The notes beneath the pieces were generated by a model. The model was given only the letters and a program-made list of their open reading frames with translations. It ran no database searches and was not told the DNA's origin. DNA of 64,000 bases from Pyropia yezoensis (lineage: Eukaryota; Rhodophyta; Bangiophyceae; Bangiales; Bangiaceae): contig CM020619.1 in assembly GCA_009829735.1 (NCBI GenBank), forward strand, positions 2,176,590 to 2,240,589. The letters are read 5' to 3'. Positions within the stretch are counted from its first letter, which is position 1; each line of letters begins with the position of its first letter. This document shows, one piece after another, positions 32,418-43,370 of this stretch. The position numbers and the translations under genes are program-made.

Positions 32418-35400
32418 GGCGGCGGCTTGGGCGGCAGGCGTACAACAAGGGGGGGGGGGGAGGAGGAGGTGGTGGGGGGGTTGGGAGGAGGAGGGAGGGT
32501 AGGACAGGGGGACAGAATGGGGGGGAGAAGGAGAAAGGCGGGGGGGGGGGGGGGGTGGGGGGGGAAGGGAGAGATAAAACGGGATGGGGCGGGGGGGGGG
32601 GGGTGAAGCGAGAGTGGGAACTTGGGTGGGTGGGAGCGGAGGGCAGAGGCGGACGAGACGGCGCGGGGTGGGGAGGCGGGAGAGCGACCGGAGGAGGGGG
32701 GGAAGGATCGACCGCCGTGCCAATGCCGCGTCGTGGGGTAGTCGGTGCAGCGCGGTGGGGTTGGCAGGGGGGGGGGGAGCGTAGTGGTAGGTAGTGAGGA
32801 GCGAGGGGGGGGACGGACACGGATAGCTGGTGGCGCGGCGGGATGGCAGAGCGGGAGCGCGGCGGCCGTCTACCCGACGTGGCGCGCAGCTCGGAGGAGG
32901 GGGGTGGGGGGGGGGTTGCTGCCGTCGCCACCACCGAGCGCGTGGGCGCAGAGCCGCCGCGTGCGCGCTACAGGGGGAGGAAGGGAGGGGTGGGGGCGTA
33001 GGCGTGTGCCACGGCGAGGGGGCCACCGCCCGCACCACGGCCAGCCCCCCCACGCCACAGCGCTCCTGTGCAGGGGGGGGCGTTCCACGGGGGGTGGGGA
33101 TGGTGCACCTGCCGGGCTCTGCTGTGCCGTTTTCGGGGGTTGGGGGGGGGGGTGGGTGGGACCCTGGCAGTTGGCTTGCTGGGGGGGGGGGGGTATACCC
33201 CATGGGGGGGCTGGCCGTGGCGGGTGGGCCGTCCGGCGGGCCACCCCAGCTTGAATTTTAAACTCGGGTGGCGCGACACCCCCGCCCCAGTTAAATGAAT
33301 GAATCCGCAAGCCTCGGCTCGCGGGAAGATGGGCACAGATCCCGCGAGGGCCCCTCTCTCCCACACGGAAGAACTTTCCCATCCGCCGTGGAGCAGGATC
33401 AGACCACAGGAGAAGACAGATGAAGGTAATTCAACAAGACGGATCGAGATATCAGACCCACGTGAGCCATTTAATGGGTCGATGAACTGTTCTCGAGATG
33501 TCTGCGGCTTGGCTGGCACCAACAAAACCGACGCATTGAATTAAATACAAACAATCATAACTTTAATGATAGATTAATCAGTTGGCACTTTCCCGTTATT
33601 GTATTGTTTTTCACAAAATAATGGGTGAGCCCCCACCCCCCCCCCTCCCCACTGCCCCTTGCCCTGTTCGTTATCTCATTATGCACCCTCCCGCCACGCC
33701 ACGGAGCAGCCACAGCAGCGCAGCACTGCTTATCGCCTGTCGAAGCTTTCTTGCCTTTTCGGGAAATTCTCGAGCAAAAACCTGCATAAAACCTGCATCG
33801 ACCCCCCCTCAAGGCAGCATAGACACCGCTTTTGCCCCCGCTTCTTGCTTTCTGCCTACAACAGCTCGGGCGATGGATGGTCGCCACCTCCCTAGGTATG
33901 ACCGGAAGTGCACGGGGCAGGAGAGCACTCTCGTGAAGCAAAGAAGCGACCGACCATCGCTACGCTTGGGAGCAATGTTGAAACAAACGCGTTTAAAAAA
34001 TCGCACAATCTCTCGCACTGGTTAAGCCAAAACCTGCGCGACGACAGCTTTTGAGGGTCTGCACGGAAAATTCTCTCGGCCTTGCTCAACGTCTACAACG
34101 TGAATTCTGACCAATGGAACGCTCCGTCCAGCAAGCAGCAGCGCCACCGCTGTTGTCATTGGTTGACAGAACACCGACAGCGGCCGTCGTGTCGGTCATC
34201 CTGGTGGAGATTCTTTTGCCTCAGCCCATCCCCTCGATCAGAAAAGCAAAATTCTGTTCGAGCCGTTCATTTTCGTGCTCGAGCAGGGCAAGAATTTGCA
34301 CAACGAAGCAAGAGATCTGGGCAACATCGGGCTTGTATCTTGACCTTGGATAAGCAGTGCTGCGCAGGACTGGCGCTGCGCAGGACTGGCGCTGCGCGAC
34401 CGTTCGTCGCTCCCGAGGACGCTGCCACTTATGCCGTCCCCGCTGTTGCTGACACTGCAGACTCCCTTGCCGCCGCCCCAGCCGCCGAGCCTCCCACTCT
34501 GATGCTAACACGGGCCACGTACGGGGGGGGGTCGGCGCGGCCCTGAAGAACACTAGTGCCGAGGTGAATTACATGTGATGTTGAATAGACTGATCTATAT
34601 ATTATTCTGTCTGGGATGTAAGAAATCCTTCTTTTCCTATCCATGGTCTACGGTGGACTGTTCCACGGCATATGACTGGTACAGATGTTTCCTTTTGGCC
34701 AGACGATAGAGCAAGAATTCCCTGTGCCCTCCGCCTTTCGCACGGAGTCGGTCGCGGTGGTCTCTTCATTCTATTTTTTGAACCGGGGGGGGAGTTTGGA
34801 CTGATGGAAAGATCCTGGCGCTCCCGCCGCGCACGCCGCTCGCGCCACGCAGGCGTTCGCTCCCCTCCGTGGCCCTCCCCGCCCGCGGGCGGCCGCCCGC
34901 CCGCCCGCCCGCCTGCCCGTCGAGGTGTCCAGCCAAGGGTAGGTGGCGGGAGGTAGACTAGACGGCGTGGCCACAGTGTCCCGCCCCCCCCCCCCGAGTA
35001 TGCACCCCATCCCACGCGAACCCCGTTGGCGGGGGCGGGGGGAGGCGAGACGGGGGGGGGCGAGGCGGGGGAGGGTGCCGCCGCAGACGCTTTCGCCGCG
35101 TGAGGCAGAGGCCAAACAAAGAGAGAGGTGGCGCAGCATGGAAAAGTGAGCAAGAAACGGAGGGATCGAAAAGGCGGTAGAGCCGGGCCATTGTCGTTTG
35201 GGGCGTCGTCGTTGGGAGGGCGACGCGCCCAGCAGTACAGAACACTCGGCGGCAGCGGGACGGTGAGCGCCTGCTGTTCGGACAGGGGGACTGCGCAGGG
35301 GAGGGCAGATGGAAGAGTGGCGGGGAGGGGGTTATACGCCACACCTCCTCCCGTCACGCCCACGCCCGCCTGCCCACGCAACTCAAACCCCCACCCGCTG

Positions 35401-35865
35401 TGGCGGTCGCAAGGGGCGCAGCGGGGACTGCGGCTGCTGTCATGAGGGGGGGTGGGGGGCTGCCCATCAGCGTGTCGCTGGTCGACCCCATTGCCACCCC
35501 AAGCGGGCACGTCATGGAATGCACGAGCGGCCATTGGGGGAAGGGAGGAGGCGCCTGGTGGCAGCGCGTCGACTACCGCCAACCCCCAAAGACGGCCGTG
35601 GAATCACCTCAACGACCTCGGCTACCCACCCGCACCCGTCTGGTCCAGCGGCCCAAACAAAACAAACAAAACGCCCTGTCGACGGACGTGCCGCTCAACC
35701 TCTGTCGCCCCCCACCCGTTCCCTCGAGCCCCCCAACCGCCCCCCCCCCCACCCGCCTCGCCCCAATCCTCTCCTCACCTCCCACCACGCATCACCAACC
35801 GCCCAACCCACCCCACCCTCCCCCCCCCCCACCCCCCCCCCCCCCTCCCCTCCCCCCCCATCTGC
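32418..35865. other. Leader of Rho gene, then gene-poor tract
   Basis: 32418-33240 is purine-rich on the + strand with many G runs. From 33250 to about 34800 the GC content falls and short repeats appear: GCGCAGGACTGGCGCT twice around 34361-34395 and AACCTGCAT twice around 33780-33800. 34284-34298 shares a 15-base string, GGGCAAGAATTTGCA, with the foldback element at 7.6 kb. 35700-35865 is C-rich with runs around 35820-35862. No gene is supported. The lower-GC part resembles decayed repeat DNA. Confidence 0.4.
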
Positions 35866-37616
35866 CTACTGCACCAACACCGGGTGCTCCTCACAATAGA
35901 CGCCCAGCAGCTCATCGTACAGGCGGGCCTCCTCCACCATGGCCATCACAAAGGCGGTGATCTTGCCCAGCGTCAGCAACGAAAACGTCGACACGGCGTC
36001 CCAGTGGAGGAGCGACGGCGCAATGCACTTTGCCAGGCAGTGCGCGTTCATCCGCGACACCTCCACCCGCGCGGTGATGCGGCCCAGCAGCAGCATCAGG
36101 CGGCCAAAGACGCCCGCCCGGCTCGCCCCCGCCGACGCCTCTATCGTCCCCAGCGTGCGCGCCAGGTGGCTCCCCTTCCACCCCCCCCCAGCAGCGCCGC
36201 CCGCCGCGGGCGGGGAGCCGGCCGCCGCCACCGCCGCCGCCGCCACCGCCGACGGGGTGGAATCCCTCGACGCGTCCATCCCGCCGGGCGTCAGCGGGGC
36301 GCCGCCCGCGGCGGCCGCCGCCGCGCCACCCCGCCCCCCCCCCCAGCGCCACCACCACCGCCCCCCCCCCCCCCGCCACCCGCGGGCGCCGCCGCGCCCG
36401 CCGCGGCAATGTACGCCTGCAGCGCCGGGGCGGGCACCAGCGGCGACTCGGCGGCGCGGATGTGCGCCTTGATGGCCCCCGTGGCCACGTGCGGGTCCGT
36501 CGACGGGGGCAGCGGCGCGCCCCGCCGCACCCGCAGCCGCCGTACGTGGGCGTCCACAGCGGAAACGGCAAATAAGTTGGGCTCGTCCAGCCCCACCCGC
36601 TGCAGCAGCTCCACACACGCCACAATCTGCCACTCCACGTCGGCCGACCAGGGCACCCGGGGGGGCTCTGCCGCCGCCGCCGCCGCCGCTGCCGCCGACG
36701 CGCTGCTGAGGGGGCGGCCGCCGCCGTGGCCGGCGGTGCCGGCAGAGGGAGGTGGGGGGGGGGGGGGGGGGGCCGGGCCTGCTGCAGGTCCCCAGCGTCG
36801 CCCTTGGGCGACGAAAAACACAGGCAGCCACCACCACCGCCACTTGGGGGGGGGGCGGGGGGGGCAGCCGGACGTGCCGCTCGGCCTCCATCGGCCCTTC
36901 CTGTGGGGGGGTGGGGGGGAAGGGGGTATCACCAACACGGGACGGGAGGGGTGGTGGACACCAATGGCCATCCCGCAGCGCAAATCACAAAGCGGCAGTC
37001 GCGCGCAGGGGGTGCGGGGAGCGGAACACGGAGCGACACGAGCGTCAGCAGGTATCCTCCACGACCTCACGGCCACCGCCCACCGCGCGCACGTCGCGGG
37101 CGGTGGCGGTCGTCTGCCACAGCGCGTCACCATTACCGGCAGCCATGCGCCTCTGCCCCAAAAGGCACTCACGCGGCGCCAGTAAAAACAGGGGCCAAAA
37201 CCATCCGGGTCGCCCGGGGGGCGCCGCTCCCCGCCCACCTTTGCGGGATCACCCCCGCGCTCCTCCGCCACCACCTTCCAACCAACGAGACCACCCCACC
37301 AGCACCACCCAAACCCCTCCCTCTGCATGCCGCCATCCACCCCACACATACCTTGACGGGCTGGCGAGCGGGCCCCCCCCCCCACGCCAGCGTCCACCCC
37401 CGCCCCCCCCCGCGCGCGTGCGGCGGCGGCCGCCAGGTTGCGGTTGAGCGCCGCCGACGCCTCGGGCTGCATCTGGATAAACACGTTCATCGCCTCGGGG
37501 CGGGCGATAAAGCCGGCGCCCACCCCCCCACCACCCCCCCCACCACCGCCATTGGCGCCGCCGCCACCGCCACCCAGACCGACGGGCGCCATGCTCATCG
37601 TGCCCGCCGAGGCCAT
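35866..37616 (-). CDS. RhoGAP-domain protein, probably catalytically inactive
   Basis: The ATG at 37616 begins MASAGTMSMAPVGLG. Exon 1 ends at 37352 before a clear donor (gtatgtgtgg). Coding is seen again from about 36900, but the structure there is unresolved. The RhoGAP fold is recognisable as VPWSADVEWQIVACVELLQR, GLDEPNLFAVSAVDAHV, DPHVATGAIKAHIRAAESPL, and in a second frame GVFGRLMLLLGRITARVEVS and RMNAHCLAKCIAPSLLHWD. The usual GIFR arginine finger is NLFA here (codon 36569-36567), and the conserved Asn of the NLA motif is Cys. RhoGAPs normally accelerate GTP hydrolysis; without these residues the protein would at most bind a GTPase. The frame changes at G/C runs near 36340-36375 and 36751-36773. 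The end LYDELLGVYCEEHPVLVQ is well formed. Confidence 0.65.
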
Positions 37617-40600
37617 GGGCCGCGCCGTCTCCTCGGGGGGGGGAGGGCGGGGGGGGGGTAGAGCAGCAAGCAGATGGGTAGAGAGAGAGCAGAGATGGGG
37701 ATGGGGGGGGGGGGGGGGGGATGGAGGATGGCAGCAAAAGGAGAGGGTAGGGAAGGGGCGGGGGGGGGGGGGGGGGGGAACGCGGGGCGAGAGTGGTGGT
37801 CGGCACGGACGGAACGTTCACGCGGCGAGGGGGGAAGGGGGGTGGTGGAAGCGCGGGCAAAGGCAGGATGAGGCGGGCAAGGTTGGGGGGGGGGATGCGA
37901 TGACGTCGACGCGGGGGTGACGTGACGTCGGCGAGGAAGGGAGACGAACGTTGACGGGGCCCGGCAGACGGACCGGGGGGTGATACCAATGGACGCGGCG
38001 GCGCGCCACAAGCAACGCCGACCCACGGCTGGGTGGGCGCTGGTGGTAGGGGGGAGACGGAGGGGGGTGACGGGGTGCGTGGCGGGGGGTGCGCGTGACG
38101 CGCGCAGGAGGGAGGGGGGGGGGGGGGGCGGGGGGGTTACGCCCGCCGCCTGGCGCGCGGCCGTGCAGGCAGGCAGTCGGAGAGGGGGGGGGGGGGGGGG
38201 CGACCCCAGACGGCGACGCCACCCCGACCGCCGCGACGCGCGGCGGTCACACGCGCCAAGAGGAGTGGTGTGGGAGGTGGGAGGGGGGGGTTGGCACGCT
38301 GGCCGAGACACAAAAAAGGAAGAAAAAAAAACCGCCCCCCCATAAAAGAAAACAAGAAGAAAACCGCGTGAGACGGGGGGGGCGGGCAGCCGGGGGTGGC
38401 GGCCAACGGACAGGCGGGCGGCCGGGGCCGACACGCTGTGCGCCGGCAGTGGGTAGTGCGGCACACACGCGGCAGCGACGGGGTGGCGGGGGGAGGGTGT
38501 GGGGAAGAAGAGGCCGGTGGCGGGAGCGCCCCGGCGCTGTGCTGGCGTCAGTGTGGCACGGAGGGGGGAGGGAGGGAGAGCTCCCCCCGTCCAGGAGACT
38601 GGCTGGCCGGCAGCCATTTCAAAAGATCAAAAAAGGGTGGTCTCTCTCTCGCGGGCCCCCACCACGGCGAGCCGCGGCTCTCGGCTCGCCAGCCCGGCTG
38701 TCGACGTGTGGCAGTTCCCTTGGAGTTGAGTACAGTACTGTCTGCCCGCGTCGCCGTCTCGGATGACGTATAAATATATACGGATAATTCTTCAACTTCC
38801 AGGCGTTCCAATGGATTGCACCGGCCTTCTGCCGGCCCATTGAGCTTCGGCATGTCAAAGAAATTCGCGCCAAGGTGTCACGTCTGGTGCGGGCTGGGGG
38901 ACAGGAGCTCCTCCCCTCCCTCGGCTCTTGGCGGCGCCCACCCGCGCGGCCACAACGGCGTCCCCCCCCCGCGCGCGGCCAGGGCGGCGCCCCCCTCCCA
39001 CGAGGCCACGACGGCGTCCCTCCCAGGGACACCAGAAAGCGCTCCCAGCGTCTGTCAGCTGTCTCCGCCGCTCGCACAGCATTTACACGTAAACACACGC
39101 CCGTAAATACGTGCGAGAAACAGCGGCATGGCGCAAGTGGGAAAACTCTTCTTTTTCCGAGGGCGAGAGCTCGCGCAACGTCCCCATCGATGTTTGAGTA
39201 CGTGCCGAAGCTCGGCGTGGATAAAAATATGGGTCGGTCCACGTGGGTCGCCGACCCACACTTTACCCACGTTTGGTACCCACGATGCACTTGCCGAAGC
39301 TCTCTATTTCCGTCGTTGGAGAGAATATGAAATGGCAGGAAAAGGACAATAATCGCGTCCCCGCGCGAAGAAGAGAACACAGCCTACCCCCCGCTGTGTG
39401 CCCGTGGCGCAGAGCACCCGCACCGCCAGCGTCCGCTGTACTGTACAGTACAGTGGGAGCCCGCCCTGTCCCTCCCGTCCCCTCCTTCCCAGGGCTCCCC
39501 CAATCGAGCCGCCTCCAGATGCCCGGAAGAACAACCCGTGTGGGGGTCCTCTCTCGGCGTGAGGAGAAGAGTGCTCGCCGCCCCGTGGCTGTCCCCGTCA
39601 TCGCCTTGCGCACCCACCGCTGCTCTTCCCCCCCCCCCTCCAGCGAATTGATCCCTCCCGCCGCGGCGGGCGCGGCCGGCCCGCATCCTCGCCCCCCCCC
39701 CCCCTATTCCCCACCGCGCCAGGCCACCATCCCACCGGGACGAGCCCGCCGCCGCGGCCGCCCGCCCGCGCTGGGCCCTCCCGCCCGCCTCTTCTGTCCC
39801 TGGTGTGACACTCTGGCACCACTGGCCCGCCGCGTCGAGACGGCAGCCGCAGTGGGGGGGGGGAGGACGGCAAGGTGCATGGCGTGAGTGCATGCAGGAA
39901 GTGGGGGGAGGGGGGGGGGGGGTGTGGTGCGGCGTGTGCCCACTTGCCCGTCCGGCCGCCCACCGCCCCCCCCCCCCCCCCCGGGCCGCCCCCGCCACGA
40001 CGGCTACCGCCGCTGCGGGTGGGTCCCCGATTCGCAGTTGCCGCCTGGCGGCGGGTGGCAGCGGCTTTGCGTCTTGCCCCTCCCACTCCCACGCCCCCCC
40101 GAACCCTCCTTCTTCCTTTCCCTCCCCGCCACTGGGAATGCACGTGCGCACTTGCTGAGCCGGCCGCCCCGCGCGGTGCTTCCTGGGGGGGGTGGGGATG
40201 CGCGGGGGATGGAAGGGGGTGGGAGGAGTGTGAGTGGCCGACCTCTTTTTGGCGTTTGGTGTGGCTCCTTTTTTCCCTTGGAGGGGGGGTGGGGTAGTGG
40301 GAAAGAGGTCGCGGGAAGGGTGGCGGCGGGGGTACCCTCCCGCCGCTCTGCCCCGGTGAGGAGGCAGGCGCGTGGCGCTTGTGGTGGTGCGGGGTGGGGG
40401 GTTCAGTGAGTGAGGGGGGGTGGGGGGTGCCGGCCGCTACAAGAAGGCCACCCCACATGCGCCAACGGGCTCCCCCGGGGTGTGCCCAGCACCGGCCGCA
40501 GCGCACGCTTGTGGACAAACGGCGAAGGGGGCGTGGGAGTGGCCAGCCGCGTCGATCGGCGTCTGCAGCATCTGCGGCCGTGCAAAGCGGCGTTGCCCCT

Positions 40601-40657
40601 CCCCCCCGCGCGCCACCCCCCTCCTCCCTCGTGGTGGCGCCCGCCAACGAGGGCGGC
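37617..40657. other. Intergenic, nothing recognised
   Basis: 37617-38550 is G-rich on the + strand with long G runs. Around 38730-39360 GC drops: ACAGTACTGT palindrome at 38732-38741, TATA-like TATAAATATATA at 38770-38781, and an 18-bp palindrome CTGTACTGTACAGTACAG at 39436-39453. A promoter-like AT-rich patch here has no recognisable gene behind it. 39600-40650 is GC-rich low complexity. Confidence 0.4.
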
Positions 40658-42187
40658 ATGGCCAGCCCCACCGCAGCTGCCGCCGTCGCGCCAACCTCCC
40701 GCCGCCGGTCGTGGCGGCGGCGGCCACCCCCTCCCCGGCGGCTGCTCACGGCCGCCGCCGCAGCCGCCGTGGCCGTTGCGGCCGCCGTCGCTGCCGCCAC
40801 CGCCGGCGCACCCGTTGCCATGATGCCCGCCGCCGCCGCCGCCGCTGCCGCGCGGCGTCGTGCGGCGGCGGCGGCGGCGGGGACCGTCGCGGCTGCCGCC
40901 GCCGACGCGGGGGTGGTGGTGCTGGACGGCACGGGGGGCCCGCCCGCCACGTCTGCGGCGGCGGGCGCTGTCGGCAGCCGGGACGAGCGTGGGGTGTCAC
41001 CCGCCGACCCGCCGCTGGCGGCGGAGCTCGCCGACGTGACTACCGCCATGGCGCGCCTGTCCTCCCCCGTCCTCCCCTCGTGGGCGGCCGCCGCGGAGCG
41101 GCGGCGGCGCCGCGCCACCGCCACCACCACCACCACCACCACCACCACCGCAGCTGCTGGCGGTGGTGCCCGCCAGGGTGGCTACCACCAGCGGCGGCGT
41201 CCGCGGCCGCGTGCGGCGGCGGCAGCTGCTGCTGCTGCTGTCAATGTCGACGAGGGCCGACTCGACACGCTGCGCGAGGCGGTGGCGGCGGCGGCGACGG
41301 AGCGGGAGCAGCTGCGCCTGACGCGGGGCGCGACGGTCGGGGACAACCGGCGGCTGGCGGCCAAGCTGGCGGCCGCCGCCGAGGCGCTGTCGTCGGCCGC
41401 CGCCGCGTCGGGCCGCACCGACCCGGCGCTGGCGGCGTGGCTCGCCGCCCGCGCCGCCGACGTGGCGGCCACGGTGCGGTCGTCGGCAGCAACGTCTGCC
41501 ACCACCGGCGCGGCGGTGGCGGCGGCAGCCGCAGCGGCAGCGGCAGCGGCAGCGGCATCCGCAGACGCGGGTGGCGCCGAGGCGGTGGTGGTGGCGGTGC
41601 CCCGCTCCCCCGTTGGCCCCCTCACGGCGGGGGTGCTGGCAGTGGCGGCGGCGGTGGCCCCCCCCGCGGCGGCGGGGGTGGCGTGGCTGGGGTCGGGGGC
41701 CAAGGCGCCCACCGCCTGGGCGGGCCTCGACGCGGTGGTGGCGTGGGACGGGGCGTTTGCGGGGGCGCTGCTCGCCGCCGCCGCCGCCGCCGCCGTTGCC
41801 GCTTCTGCCGGGGGCGGCGGCGGCGGTGGGGGCCCCCTCGACGCCCTCGCCGCCACCGCCCCGGCGGTGGCGGCGGCGGTGGTGGCGGCGGCCGCGGCGG
41901 TGGCCGCCGCGGGCGGCGGGGTAGTGGCGGTGCTGGCGGCGCGGCACCCCCGCGCGCGGGGGGCGCTGGCGGGGGTGGGGGCGGTAAAGGCGGCGGCGGC
42001 GGTGGACTTTGCGGTGCGTGTGGGGGGGGGGGGTGGGGGGGGGGGGGGGGGGGGGGGGATCCCGGTTGCCGCCGCCTATGTGGCCGCCGCGGCGCTGGCG
42101 GCGGCGGGCGTCACGCGCGCGCGGCGGGCGGCGGCGGTGGCGGGGGGGGGAGCGGGGGGCGGGGGGGTGCGCGCTCCAGTCGCTTGA
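40658..42187 (+). CDS. Hypothetical Ala-rich protein with putative membrane helices
   Basis: Open from the ATG at 40658 (MASPTAAAAVAPTSRRRS), 509 residues; an in-frame ATG at 40457 is an alternative. A basic N-terminus and an Ala/Val hydrophobic stretch (about residues 30-48) could be a targeting signal or anchor. The middle has a plausible coiled coil (VDEGRLDTLREAVAAAATERE, then AKLAAAAEALSSAA). The last 190 residues contain four or five Ala/Val-rich hydrophobic spans, for example PLTAGVLAVAAAVAPPAAAG and ending VAAAYVAAAALAAAGVTRARR, split by Gly runs. The + frame is preferred because its composition changes along the protein in a domain-like way; the opposite frame is monotonous. Family not recognised; poly-G at about 42042-42058 may affect the frame. 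Confidence 0.4.
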   Translation: MASPTAAAAVAPTSRRRSWRRRPPPPRRLLTAAAAAAVAVAAAVAAATAGAPVAMMPAAAAAAAARRRAAAAAAGTVAAAAADAGVVVLDGTGGPPATSAAAGAVGSRDERGVSPADPPLAAELADVTTAMARLSSPVLPSWAAAAERRRRRATATTTTTTTTTAAAGGGARQGGYHQRRRPRPRAAAAAAAAAVNVDEGRLDTLREAVAAAATEREQLRLTRGATVGDNRRLAAKLAAAAEALSSAAAASGRTDPALAAWLAARAADVAATVRSSAATSATTGAAVAAAAAAAAAAAAASADAGGAEAVVVAVPRSPVGPLTAGVLAVAAAVAPPAAAGVAWLGSGAKAPTAWAGLDAVVAWDGAFAGALLAAAAAAAVAASAGGGGGGGGPLDALAATAPAVAAAVVAAAAAVAAAGGGVVAVLAARHPRARGALAGVGAVKAAAAVDFAVRVGGGGGGGGGGGGIPVAAAYVAAAALAAAGVTRARRAAAVAGGGAGGGGVRAPVA

Positions 42188-42833
42188 GAAGGACCTGGTA
42201 ACTGCAAAGGTGGGGGGGGGGGAGGGGGGGGAGGGGTGAGGAAAGGCGTGGATGGGGAGCCGGCAGAGGGAGAAGGGGCAGGCGTCGGCGGGGGCGACGC
42301 ATGAGAACGGGAAGGGGCCACGCCTAGTTAAAACGGCGTTTTTTGTGCATCCTGGGTTTCAAGGACCACCTCGTCTCCTCATTGGCCCACGAAGGTCAAT
42401 TCGATCGCCTGGCGAAGCAATTCTTGCACTGCATTGGCTCCAAGGCGAGGTGTGAGGTCCTTTGTGCCTGAAAAGGTCGAAGAATGAATTCACACGTGTT
42501 CACCAGCACCCGTTGTCGATGCCGTGTGGGGCAGGTGAGAAAAGAATGGAAGAGAACGTACAGTGCGTACGGGGTTATATGTGGGGGTCATCTGGGAAAG
42601 TAGCCCACTTTTATTTTAGACTATATGCCAAGATTGAAGGACTGTTGCTGGTGTCGGACCAGTCGTTCTAGTAAATGTGTATACAATTTGGTCACTGGTG
42701 CAGAGATGGAGTTGCCGCTGAGCGATCGCCCTGCAGACAAGTCACAAGCCGGGGGTCAAACACGCTCCACGGGGGGACCGTGTCCAGCGCAAAGGTAAAC
42801 GACAGGTTCATAGCACACTCTCACGCACAGGGC
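42188..42833. other. Spacer with a GGTTATATGTGG motif
   Basis: G-rich at first, then AT-richer from about 42325. GGTTATATGTGGGGG at about 42573-42587 shares its core with the palindrome at 43334-43370. No gene seen. Confidence 0.4.
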
Positions 42834-43200
42834 TCACTCGTCCTCGGCCTCCTCGCTCAGTACCCCCATGTCCACTGTGGCGCCAATAGCCTCTATGTCC
42901 TCCTCAGCTGTCAACTACTGTCTCGCCGCCACCTCCCGCTCCGAGTCACTCACACCCTCGAACTCCTCTGAGATGGTCGCGTTATCCATAAAGGCGACAA
43001 TGTCTGAGACGTCCATGTGCGAGTTGTCAAAAGCCGGGACCACCCCGTGCACAGTGCGCCGCACATCTGCTGCGGCCTCGGCGGGGAGCACGTCGGCCTG
43101 GAGCCAGCAGTTGGCCAGATGCTCGGCTGGGATAGCCAGCCACTCCTCCTGGCAGGGATGGTGGGACGGCGCGGTGGTGGTGACGGCGGTGGGGTGTCGC
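42834..43200 (-). pseudogene. C-terminal remnant of a pogo/Tigger-like (DDE_1) transposase
   Basis: The minus strand reads CQEEWLAIPAEHLANCWLQA, then DVRRTVHGVVPAFDN and SDIVAFMDNATISEEFEGVS. It passes an in-frame TAG after VAARQ and continues LTAEEDIEAIGATVDMGVLS to TGA at 42834. The pattern W..I...I.NCW..A.. followed by an acidic tail is what DDE_1 transposases of the pogo/Tigger/CENP-B group have after the catalytic domain. The catalytic DDE part is not found upstream, so this is a fragment. A host gene derived from such a transposase is less likely because of the internal stop and missing 5' part. Confidence 0.5.
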
Positions 43201-43333
43201 GTCCGTGCGCGCCGTGTTTGACCAGAACAGCAATTGTGTTTCTGGCCAGTCCCTAATTTGTGGGTGTCCGCATTCGAATTCCGGTGGGATAGAGACTTCT
43301 CTTCATAAATGGAGAGTTCCCCTCGTGCGAGTG

Positions 43334-43370
43334 CGGCTGGGTTATATGTGGACCACATATAACCCAGCCG
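43334..43370. repeat. 37-bp perfect inverted repeat (18-bp arms, 1-base centre)
   Basis: Arm CGGCTGGGTTATATGTGG, one A, then the exact reverse complement. The contained GGTTATATGTGG also occurs singly at about 42573. It lies just upstream of the transposase remnant on that strand, so it could be a terminal or subterminal repeat of the same decayed element. Confidence 0.8.

Noticed and set aside
38770-38781. TATAAATATATA as a promoter
   Set aside because: No gene recognisable downstream on either strand, so it is noted only as composition.
39598-41148. Long minus-strand ORF (516 codons) over 39.6-41.1 kb
   Set aside because: It is the mirror of Ala/Gly/Arg codon runs of the + strand Ala-rich gene and of GC-rich spacer, with no domain-like variation.
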